Origin: Mercurialis annua
Taxonomy: Eukaryota; Streptophyta; Magnoliopsida; Malpighiales; Euphorbiaceae
Length of the DNA stretch: 64,000 bases
Direction: 5' to 3'
Assembly: GCF_937616625.2 (NCBI RefSeq)
Contig: NC_065572.1
Coordinates: 38,777,653 to 38,841,652, forward strand
Shown piece after piece: positions 54,731-63,440 of this stretch (positions are counted from its first letter, which is position 1; each line of letters starts with the position of its first letter). The translations under genes were made by a program, and so were the position numbers. The notes below the pieces were generated by a model. That model was not told the origin of the DNA. It was given only the letters and a program-made list of their open reading frames with translations, and made no database searches.

Positions 54731-57700
54731 AAACAAAACCAAACGTTTCACCTTTTTAGCAATTTTAGCCAAACGTTACGAAACAAATCCAAGTGTTTCA
54801 ACTTTTTCACAATTCAAGCCAATCGTTTACAACCGTTACGAAACAAAACCAAACGTTTCACCTTTTGAAGCAATTTTAGCCAAACTTTTACAAACGTTAC
54901 GAAACAAATCCAAGTGTTTCACCTTTTTAGCAATTTAAGCCAAACATTTGTTTACAAACGTTACGAAACAAACCAAATGTTTCCCCTTTTTAGCAATTTA
55001 AGCTAATCGTTTACAAACGTTACGAAACAAATCCAAGCATTTCACCTTTTTAGCAATTTAAGCCAATCGTTTACAACCGTTACAAAACAAAACCAAACGT
55101 TTCACCTTTTTAGCAATATTAGCCAAACGTTTACAAACGTTACGAAACAAATCCAATTGTTTCACCTTTTTAGCAATTTAATCCATATATTTGTTTACAA
55201 CCGTTACAAAACAAATCGAAACGTTTCACCTTTTTAGCGATTTAAGCCAAACATTTACAAACGTTACGAAACAAATCCATATGTTTCACCTTATTAGCTA
55301 TTTAAGCCAAACGTTTACAAATGCTACGAAACAAATCCAAACGTTTAAAACGTTACGAAACAAACATTACGAAACATATCTAAACATTTACAAACGTTAC
55401 GAAACAAAACCAAACGTTTCAAATTTTAAGTGATTTTAAGACAAACGTTTACAAACGTTACGAAATAAAACAAAATGTTTCACCTTTTTAGCGATTTAAG
55501 CCATACGTTTACAAACGTTGCGAAACAAATCCAAACGTTTCCCTTTTTTAGAGATTTAAGCCAAACTTTTACAAACGTTACGAAACAAATCGAAATGTTT
55601 CACATTTTTAGCAATTTAAGCCAAACATTTACAAAGTTACGAAACAAAACCAAACGTTTCACCTTTTTAGAGATTTACGCCAAACGTTTACAAACGTTAC
55701 GAAACAAAACTAAACGTTTAAAATGTTATGAAACAAATCCAAACGTTTTATATTTTTAGCGATTTATGCCAAACCTTTACTAATGTGGCGAAACAAAACC
55801 AAGAGTTTCACCTATTTAGTAATTTAAGCCAAATGTTAACAAACGTTAGGAATCAACTCCAAGTGTTTCACCTTTTTAGAAATTTAAACGAAACGTTTAC
55901 AAACGTTCCGAAACAAATCCAAACGTTTCCCCTTTTTAGCAATTTAAGCCAAACGTTTACAAACGTTTGGAAAAGAATCCAAGCGTTTCAAATTTTTAGT
56001 AATTTAAACCAAACATTTACAAAAGTTACGAAACAAATCCAAGCGTTTCACCTTTTTAGCGATATAAGCCGAACGTTTAAAAACGTTACGAAACAAAACC
56101 AAACATTTCACCTTTTTAGCAATTTAAGCCAAACATTTACAAATGTTAAGAAACAAATCCAAATGTTTTCCCAGTTTAGCGATTTAAGCCAAACGTTAAA
56201 AATGTTACGAAACAAATCCAAACATTTCACCTTTTTAGCAATTTATGCCAAACGTTTACAAACTTTACGAAACAAATCCAAACGTTTCACCTATTTAGTG
56301 ATTGAAGCCAAACGTTTACAAACGTTACGAAACAAATCCATACATTTAACCCTTTTAGCGATATAAGCCAAACGTTTACAAACGTTACGAAACAAATCCA
56401 AATGTTTCACCTTTCTAGTATTTTAAGCCAAATGTTTAAAAACGTTACAAAACAAATCCAAGCGTTCCACCTTTTTAGTAATTTAAGCCAAACGTTTACA
56501 AACGTTACGAAACAAATCCAAGCGTTTTACCTTTTTAGCAATTTAAGCCAAAAGTTTACAAACTCTATGAAACAAATCCAAAAGTTTCACCTTTTTAGCG
56601 ATTTAAGCCAAACGTTTACAAAAGCTACGAAACAAATCCAAACGTTTCACATTTTTAGCGATTTAAGCCAAACATTTACAAACGTTGCAAAACAAATCCA
56701 AATGTTTCACCTTTTTAGCCATTTAAGAAAATTTTTTAAAAATAATATGAAACAAATCAAAACGTTTCGCCTTTTTAGCAATTTAAGCCAAACGTTTACA
56801 AACGTTACAAAACAAATCCAAATGTGTCACCTTTTTAGATATTTAAGCGAAACATTTACCTACGTTACGAAATAAAACCAAACGTTTAAAACGTTACAAA
56901 ACAAATTCAATCGTTTCACATTTTTAGCGATTTAAGCCAAACCTTTACAAACGTTACAAAACAAAACCAAGCGCTTAACCTTTTTAGAAAATTAAGCCAA
57001 ACGTTTGCAAAAAATACGAAACAAATCCAAGCGTTTAAGCCAGACGTTTAGAAACGTTACGAAACAAATCCAAACGTTTCCTCTTTTTAGCGATTTAAGC
57101 CACACGTTTAAAACATTAAGAAATATATCCAAATGTTTGACCTTTTATGCGATTTATGCCGAACTTTACGAAACAAATCCAAACATTTTTCCTTTTTAGC
57201 GATTTTAGCGAAACATTTACAAACTGTACAAAACAAATCCAAACACTTCACCTTATGTTTCACCTTTTTAGCAATGTAAGCCAAACGTTTACAAACGTTA
57301 CAAAACAAATCCAAGTGTTTCACCTTTTTAGCAGTTAAAGCTAAACGTTTACAAAAGTTCCGAAACAAATCCAAGCGTTTCACATTTTTTGCAATTTAAG
57401 CCAAACGTTTACAAACGTTACGAAAAAAATCCAAACGTTTCACCTTTTTAGTGATTTAAGCCAAACGTTTACAAACGTTAAGAAACAAATCCAAAGGTTT
57501 CACTTTTTTAGCAATTTAAGCCAAACGTTACAAAACAAATCCAAGCGTTTCACCTTTATAAGAATTTAAGCCAAACGTTTACAAATCTTACGAAACAAAT
57601 CCAAACGTTTCATCTTTTTAGCAATTTAAGCCAAAAGTTTACAAACGTTACGAAACAAATCCAAGTGTTTCACCTTTTTAGAAATTTAAGCCAAACGTTT

Positions 57701-58082
57701 ACAAACGTTACGAAACAAATTCAAACGTTTAACCTCTTTAGCAATTTTAGCCAAACGTTTACAAATGTTACGAAACAAATTCAAATGTTTCCCCATTTTA
57801 GCGATTTAAGCCAAACGTTTAAAACGTTACGAAACAAATCCAAAAATTTCACCTTTTTAGCGATTTAAGCCAAACGTTTACAAATGTTACGAAACAATTT
57901 CAAACGTTTCACCTATTAAGCGATTGAAGCCAAACGTTTATAAACATTACGAAACAAATCCAGACGTTTCCCATTTTTAGCAATTTATGCCAAACGTTAA
58001 CAATCGTTACAAAACAAAACCAATCGTTTCACCTTTTTAGCGATTTAAGCCAAACGTTTACAAACATTACAAAATAATTCCA

Positions 58083-58420
58083 AATGTTTTAGCCTTTTGA
58101 GCGATTTAAGACAAACGTTTACAAACGTTACGAAACAAATCCAAATGTTTCACCTTTTCAACGATTTAAGCCAAACGTTTACAAATGTTACGAAACAAAT
58201 CCAAACGTTTCACCTTTTTAGCGATATAAGCCAAATGTTTACAAACATTACGAAACAAAACCAAACGTTTAAAACTTTACGAAACAAATCCAAACGTTTC
58301 ATATTTTTAGCAATTTTAGCCAAACGTTTACAAACATTACGAAACAAAACCAATCGTTTCAGCTTTTTAGAAATTTAAGCCAAACAATTACAAACGTTAT
58401 GAAACAAATCCAAACGTTTC
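58083..58420 (+). repeat. Satellite segment paralogous to the MITE target (empty site)
   Basis: This segment matches 58934-59198 followed by 59590 onward with an offset of 851 bp before the MITE. Shared marks are the CTTTTCAACGATTT monomer, a GATATAAGCCAAATG monomer and a GTTTAAAAC shortened monomer, then GAAATTTAAGCCAAACAATTAC. It has no insertion at 58339-58347, where ACGAAACAA is present once. It therefore serves as an internal empty-site control for the MITE at 59199. Confidence 0.85.
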
Positions 58421-59189
58421 ACCTTTTTAGCAATTGAAGCCAAACGTTTACAAACATTACGAAACGAATCCAGACGTTTCCCATTTTTAGCAATTTAAGC
58501 CAAACGTTTACAATCGTTACAAAACAAAACCAATCGTTTCACCTTTTTAGCAATTTAAGACAAACGTTTACAAATGTTACAAAAAAATCCAAGCGTTCCA
58601 CCTTTTTAGCAATTTAAGTCAAACGTTTCCCATCTTTAGCAATTTAAGCCAAACGTTTAAGCCAAACGTTTATAAATGGTACGAAACAAATCCAAACGTT
58701 TCACCTTTTCAGCGATTTCAGCCAAACGCTTACCTACGTTACAAAACAAAACCGAATGCTTTACAATTTTAGCGATTTAAGCCAAATGTTTAAAACGTTA
58801 CGAAAAAAATCCAAACATTTCACCTTTTTAGTGATTTAAGCCAAATGTTTACAAACGATAAAAAACAAATCCAAATGTTTCCTCTTTTTAGCGATTTAAG
58901 CCAAACGTTTACAAACGTTACGAAATAATTCCAAACGTTTCCACCTTTTGAGAGATTTAAGCCAAACTTTTACAAACGTTACGAAACAAATCCAAATGTT
59001 TCACCTTTTCAACGATTTAAGCCAAACGTTTACAAACATTACGAAACAAATCCAAACGTTTCACCTATTTAGCGATATAAGCCAAATGTTTACAAACATT
59101 ACGAAAAAAAACGAAACGTTTAAAACGTTACGAAACAAATCCAAATGTTTCATATTTTTAGCGAATTTAGCCAAACATTTACAAACATA

Positions 59190-59198
59190 ACGAAACAA
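59190..59198. repeat. 9-bp target-site duplication, left (ACGAAACAA)
   Basis: ACGAAACAA directly precedes the MITE and is repeated directly after it at 59581-59589. The uninterrupted paralogue at 58339-58347 has the sequence once. Nine bases is the usual Mutator-like target duplication. Confidence 0.9.
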
Positions 59199-59580
59199 GG
59201 GTTAATTATTTAAAAACCACCCAACTTGTAATTTTTTTTCATTTATACCATGAGCTAGGAAAATTTTCAATTGTACCCTGTTTCTGCTTTTTATGTTTCA
59301 TCTCTACCCTAATAAGTTGAATTGACCTATTTTCTTTTGAAAAAGAGTTGAAATTAGTCCTTCCTTTTTAACCTATATTCTAATAAAACGTTAATGTTAA
59401 TTATTTGTGTATCTTATTTTTAATATTTTCATCTTTAAATTAATTAAATAATCAAAAAAATTACTTTTGGGGTACAAACGAAACATAAAAATCGAAAATT
59501 GGGTACAATTGAAAATTTTTCTAGGTCGTGGTATAAATGAAAAATAGTTACAAGGTGAGTGGTTTTTAAGTAATTAAGCC
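59199..59580. mobile_element. Mutator-like MITE, 382 bp, long terminal inverted repeats
   Basis: The element begins GGGTTAATTATTTAAAAACC and ends with the reverse complement of GGCTTAATTACTTAAAAACC. The inverted arms are about 110 bp each (59199-59309 and 59470-59580), roughly 80% identical, around a 160-bp AT-rich centre. There is no coding capacity. A 9-bp target duplication and G-rich ends fit a non-autonomous Mutator-superfamily element. hAT (8 bp), CACTA (3 bp) and Tc1/mariner (TA) are unlikely. Its sequence is clearly unlike the satellite. Arm divergence suggests the family is not young, though the arms may differ already in the source element. Confidence 0.9.
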
Positions 59581-60071
59581 ACGAAACAAAACCAATTGTT
59601 TCATCTTTTTAGAAATTTAAGCCAAACAATTACAAACGTTATGAAACAAATCCAAACGTTTCACCTTTTTAGTGATTTAAGCCAAACATTTACAAACATT
59701 ACAAAACAAATCCAAATGTTTCACCTTTTTAGAGATTTAAGCCAAACGTTTAAAAACGGTACGAAACAAATCTAAACGTTTCACCTTTTAAGCTATTTAA
59801 GCCAAACACTTACCTACATTACGAAACAAAACCAAATATTTTCCCATTTTAGCGATTTAAGCCAAATGTTTAAAACATTACGAAACAAATCCAAACTTTT
59901 CGCCTTTTTAGCAATTTAAGCCAAACGTTTACAAACGTTATGAAACAAATCCAAACGTTTCGCCTTTTTAAAGATTTAAGCCAAACGTTTACAAAATTTA
60001 CGAAACAAAACCAAGCATTTCACCTTTTTAGTAATTTAAGCCAAACATTTACAAACATTACAAAACAAATC
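59581..60071 (+). repeat. Satellite segment between the two insertions
   Basis: About eight monomers of the same satellite resume in register directly after the MITE, beginning with the second target-site copy ACGAAACAA (59581-59589). Monomers are of the divergent edge type. The segment ends in the left target-site copy AAATC of the LTR element. Confidence 0.95.
60067..60071. repeat. 5-bp target-site duplication of the LTR element, left (AAATC)
   Basis: AAATC precedes the TG of the LTR and is repeated at 63441-63445 after its terminal CA. Removing 60072-63445 restores a normal monomer (ACAAAACAAATC followed by CAAGCG). Confidence 0.92.
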
Positions 60072-60212
60072 TGTAATATCCCGGACAATTTTTAAATTTT
60101 TCTAAATTGTATTTCGGAAATAATTTGAGTCTTTTTCGGTTGGCGGTTCGATTCGTAGTTTAATTTTTGGATCGGTTCAATTTTAATATTTTTGTATGGG
60201 TCTTTTTATTTT

Positions 60213-60456
60213 GGTGGTTCAACCAAAAGGTTGAACCACCACCTTTGAATTAGGTCTCGAAAGAGACCTGACTCAATTGTGTTTAGTCTCATTCGAGAAT
60301 TGGAATTCTCGAACGAGACACCAGCATTTGAGCCGAGTCTCGTTCGAGAATTCTAATTCTCGAACGAGAGCCCAGTGTTTAATGCCTGGTCTATTTTGAG
60401 ACCAGGGTTCTCGAACGAGAACCAGCTTTAAATTGCTGTTCTCGTTCGAGGACAGC
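60213..60456 (+). repeat. Cluster of seven hairpins in the LTR
   Basis: Successive inverted repeats lie almost end to end. Positions 60213-60240 form a 12-bp perfect stem with an AAAA loop. 60252-60269 has a 7-bp stem. 60286-60319 has a 16-bp stem with one mismatch. 60338-60369 has a perfect 15-bp stem with a 2-base loop. 60385-60406 has an 8-bp stem. 60406-60423 has an 8-bp stem with a 2-base loop. 60435-60456 has a 10-bp stem with one G-T pair. The core TCTCGTTCGAGAA or its reverse complement occurs about six times. GC content is higher than in the surrounding LTR. A structural or regulatory role is inference only. Confidence 0.85.
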
Positions 60457-61388
60457 TGTACCCTTACGAGGATGGTATTTTGGACCAGAATTACTATTCT
60501 TTTGAATCCGTATTTTGATCAAACTCAAACCCTAATCTCTTTCCCACACTGCAAACTAACCCTAGCCTCCATCCTCTTATTGTTTCGCTGTGAAATCGTT
60601 GCTCAATTTCCTTCCAAAGTCATGTGTTCATCGGTAAGACTTTTGTGTTCATCATTTCAGATTTTGCTTTCAATGACACTTCGGAAATTTTAATCGTTCT
60701 CTTTTATTTTTGGATCGAAATCAGTTCCGTCTTGTCCCAGTGATTATAGACTCACGTATCTACGATTCCCTATCTTGTTTATGCTAAACGGTACGGTATC
60801 GATCTCGTTTCAATCGCCGTCGTTTTATCGTATTTGTGTGTTATCTAAATTCTGTTTCTTATTTATGTCTTCTGCCGTTGTTCTTGAGCCATTAGATTTG
60901 ATATTTTTATGATTGTTACCATCCTTCATTATTGGGTCATCAGAATCGTTTGAGTTGTGTTGTGCCGTTGTGTTGTTTGCCGTTCGTTTGGTCGTCGCCT
61001 AGAGTTGGATTCTGCCATTCGTTAATTTGTTACTGCTTTGAGTATGACTATTTGATTAATGGTTGTTGTTGGCTTAAGATCATGCTAAGTATTGTTAAGT
61101 TCATTTAGGTTTGTTTAATGGTTAGGCTAGCTCAGCAAACTACATATCAATGGATTTATACTTGTTGAATGCAACTACAAGCATGGCGGGATTGTTTTGT
61201 CTATTTCAATGAAGAAGAAGATGGTCAATTACTCCATATGATCACCAAAATGTTTTATCTTAAACAAATAAATGCTAAGGTTAATTATAGTTAGATTTGG
61301 TGTTAATATTAATTTTCGAATCTCGGTTGCTTCATAAATTAGAAATTTGTAAACGATAAGTGTTTTACAAACTTAGGTTAACATATAA

Positions 61389-61830
61389 TTGAAAATCAAA
61401 GTGGATAAATTACAATTTAGCCCCTGAACATTTTAAACTTAGGTGATTAAATTATTGGTTATAACTTTATATTTCATTTTAAATTATAATAATTGTATTT
61501 AATTAAGAATATCAATTTGGCATGAAATTGACTAAATTACAATTTAGCCCCTGAACTTATTTTATAACTTAATTAAGTGGATTTTTGGTTGGTAACTCTA
61601 TATGTTGTTTTAATATAACAAAAGCAATTAAATTGATCTCGGATATCAAATTGGCTAAAGTACAGTTTAGTCCCTAATTGGCTAAAGTACAGTTTAGTCC
61701 CTAAAATGGCTAAAGTACAGTTTAGTCCCTAAATTGGCCAAAGTTCAGTTTAGTCCCTAAACTTTTTAAAACTTAATTTAGTTAAGTTTTTGATTTGTAA
61801 CTTGGGTTACTTGAAGTTAAAGTTATTGGG
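61389..61830 (+). repeat. Degenerate roughly 125-bp tandem repeats in the LTR
   Basis: Three diverged copies begin near 61389, 61511 and 61642. Each has a block like CTAAATTACAATTTAGCCCCTGAAC (in copy 3 TACAGTTTAGTCCCTAA), followed by an AACTTAATTAAG-like part and a TTGGTTNGTAACT-like part. The third copy has its first block amplified. Copy limits are approximate because divergence is high. Confidence 0.65.
61651..61760 (+). repeat. 27-29-bp minisatellite, four units, in the LTR
   Basis: TTGGCTAAAGTACAGTTTAG followed by TCCCTAA is repeated at about 61651, 61678, 61706 and 61733. The last unit differs slightly (GGCCAAAGTTCAG). The nearly identical first three units indicate recent slippage or local expansion within the third copy of the longer LTR repeat. 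Confidence 0.88.
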
Positions 61831-61881
61831 TTCTGTTTTAAAAATTGATTTATTATTTTATCAAAGTTGATTATACAATTA

Positions 61882-61933
61882 TTGGATATGATTATATTTA
61901 TTTTATAATTGGATATGATTATATTTATTTTAT
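61882..61933 (+). repeat. 27-bp tandem duplication in the LTR
   Basis: TTGGATATGATTATATTTAT with TTTATAA occurs at 61882-61908 and again at 61909-61933, the second copy missing the final two bases. The apparent open frame here with a repeated IGYDYIYFI-like peptide is a product of this duplication, not a gene. Confidence 0.88.
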
Positions 61934-62443
61934 CAAAGTAATTTTTTTTGGAATTATAAACTCTGATTTATATTTTGATAAAATATTTTGGGTCGGGTTA
62001 GACTTGGGTCACCCGACATGTGAGGTAGCTTGGTATTGGTAACTCGGCTAATCCAATATTTGAAAAAATGGATTTAAGTTATTATTTATTTATTATTTAA
62101 GTAATATTTTTCGGAACGTATTTTAAAGTGGAAACCCAATAGACTTTGCTTAATTATTTGAGTATTGTGTTACTCGATGTGATTCAGTTTGACTTGTGTC
62201 ATTACATGATTAATTGTTCATTCTATTCTTGCTACGTTTATGCTTGACTCGGTATTGTGCTAGTTTTATGTGGTGTCTAGTATTCTTACAGTTAGGGGTT
62301 GGATGGATTTTAACTTATACATTGTTTTAGACCCGTCGACTGCTCGTGTTTCGGATACGTAGGGTTAGCTGTTTGCCAAGATTCACGTGGATAAGCAAGC
62401 AGTGAGTTTTTCGTGCTATTTACAGCTTTATTAAGTACCGCAA

Positions 62444-62453
62444 TTTATTTTAG
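62444..62453. repeat. 10-bp target-site duplication, left (TTTATTTTAG)
   Basis: TTTATTTTAG lies directly before the nested MITE and is repeated exactly at 62740-62749 after it. Nine to ten bases fits Mutator-like transposition. Confidence 0.88.
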
Positions 62454-62739
62454 GGGAAAAGGTGCAAAAATGACCCTAATGTATAGCCCGTGTCTCATGT
62501 TGGCACCTCATGTATTTCGGATCTCAAAAAGGACCCTAACGTCTTGAAAAAGTGTCAAAAATGACCCTTCCGTTAACATTTCCGTTTAAGGCCGTACACA
62601 TTTATGTTTAACGTCGTCCATGTTTTGTGTTTTTTTGATACTTTTTCGCAACGTTAGGGTCATATTTGAGATCCGAAATACATGAAGTGCCAGTAAGATA
62701 CATGAGGTATACATGAGGGTCATTTTTGCACCTTTTCCC
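62454..62739. mobile_element. Nested Mutator-like MITE, 286 bp, inside the LTR
   Basis: It starts GGGAAAAGGTGCAAAAATGA and ends with the exact reverse complement. Inverted arms extend about 107 bp on each side (62454-62560 and 62633-62739), the outer 24 bp being perfect and the rest having scattered differences. The centre is about 70 bp. There is no coding capacity. Its family differs from the MITE at 59199, although both have GGG ends and 9-10-bp target duplications. Whether it entered this LTR copy or an ancestral element of the family cannot be told from one copy. Confidence 0.9.
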
Positions 62740-62993
62740 TTTATTTTAGTATTATAAATGTTTTCGAATTGTTTTAAGCGATTATGGATCTGGATTGAAA
62801 TGAGCTACTCGATAGGCTTGTATCGAGACCGTGTGCACCGGTAAATACTCTGGGATCGGCAGACTAAGGTCTTACTTACGCTGGTAATTTGACGAGGATT
62901 TGTTCCCGTCCACTTTGGGGTTTTTCAGTATGCTATGTCATACTTACGCTGGGATCATTTCAATACTGTTATTCCATAATCATATTATATTAG

Positions 62994-63000
62994 TATAAAA
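62994..63000 (+). promoter_or_regulatory. Candidate TATA box of the LTR promoter (TATAAAA)
   Basis: TATAAAAGG lies about 440 bp before the 3' end of the LTR, a plausible place for the U3/R boundary of a long plant LTR. An AATAAA follows at 63027-63032 and another at 63160-63165, possible polyadenylation signals. These are short AT-rich motifs and could be chance. In a solo LTR any transcription would run into the satellite downstream. Confidence 0.35.
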
Positions 63001-63440
63001 GGTTTTGATTTAAGGGTTTTAAACTTAATAAATGTAAATAGTATTGCGAACTCATCTCAATATATCTGACCCCGTTGTTTTCCCCAAATTTTCCAGGTTT
63101 ATGATTTGAAAGCTGGTCCACTCCGATCCTTTTATTCTTCAGAGGTTTATTTTATTATAAATAAATTGTCAAACTGATTTTTATTCTTAGACCGCCGTAG
63201 TAAACTAGAAGTCCATATAAAATTTTATGTTTGTCAGATTGGTCTGCGTGGCTTTATTTTATGCTTTGACATACTTATTTGTTTAACTCTGGTTATTTCT
63301 TAATTAATATAAGTAATTATATTTAAGTTGTTATATTACTTTGTATGTTTGATTTTTATCCGCAAGGCTTGCTACGGGTTTTGGTACAACCATACCCATA
63401 CCCTAGCGCCGGTCGCGATCCATGAAATTGGGTCGTGACA

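Larger units (their letters stand above)
1..59198 (+). repeat. 60-bp satellite DNA array, main block
   Basis: This is a continuous head-to-tail array of a 60-bp monomer, close to a thousand copies, all in one orientation. Positions 301-359 show a nearly typical copy, one base short. In order a monomer holds AAGCCAAACG, a TTTACAAACG decamer, TTACGAAACA, AATCCAAGCG, TTTCACCTTT and TTAGCAATTT. The consensus is about 35% GC with four CpG sites. Monomer length is mostly exactly 60 bp, with recurrent 59-, 61-, 50-, 40-, 30- and 89-bp variants. It has no spacers and no coding content. It is typical of plant heterochromatic satellite DNA. The family is not one I recognise by name, and the chromosomal position is unknown. 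Confidence 0.98.
46221..59198 (+). repeat. Divergent satellite edge domain
   Basis: Monomers here differ from each other at many positions, lengths are irregular, and only short duplications can be followed. Several places contain extra first-half units without a second half, for example 47490-47540, 48110-48180, 48480-48520, 52080-52140, 52700-52760, 52840-52900 and 55340-55400. Others lack one decamer, for example near 46975, 54770 and 57525 (CCAAACGTTACGAAAC or similar). This is the pattern expected at an array margin where homogenisation is weak. Confidence 0.72.
60072..63440 (+). mobile_element. Solo LTR of a Ty3/gypsy-type retrotransposon (3,369 bp)
   Basis: The element starts TGTAATATCCCGG and ends GGTCGTGACA, with 5-bp direct repeats AAATC on both sides. 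The TG...CA ends and 5-bp duplication are diagnostic of LTR retrotransposon integration. There is only one LTR, with no primer-binding site, polypurine tract, gag or pol, and satellite DNA follows at once. It is therefore a solo LTR left by recombination between two LTRs. Ends of the form TGTAACACCCC...GGGTCGTGACA are common in plant Tekay/Del chromoviruses, which have long LTRs, so I infer that lineage from the ends alone. Without the nested MITE and its duplication the LTR is about 3,073 bp. The rest of it, including 60457-61388 and 61934-62443, shows no gene or RNA that I can recognise. Confidence 0.88.

Noticed and set aside
1..59198. CRISPR array
   Set aside because: Units follow one another directly without spacers, unit length is 60 bp and the surroundings are plant-like.
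1..59198. Functional centromere satellite
   Set aside because: Higher-order structure alone does not show CENH3 binding, and pericentromeric or subtelomeric satellites can look the same. I see no recognisable CENP-B-box-like motif and no centromeric (CRM-type) retroelement.
59199..59580. hAT-type MITE
   Set aside because: The direct repeat is nine bases and confirmed by the empty paralogue, while hAT elements make eight. The long TIRs also fit Mutator-like elements better.
60433..60693. An 86-residue open frame in the LTR
   Set aside because: It starts in the hairpin cluster and shows no domain, compositional signal or link to retrotransposon proteins. It is likely chance.
61845..62042. A 65-residue open frame in the LTR
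   Set aside because: Its repeated peptide comes from the 27-bp tandem duplication at 61882-61933, in AT-rich noncoding DNA.
60072..63440. Complete short LTR retrotransposon (TRIM or LARD) instead of a solo LTR
   Set aside because: I find no second copy of the TGTAATATCCC start or of the GGGTCGTGACA end inside, and no primer-binding site or polypurine tract.
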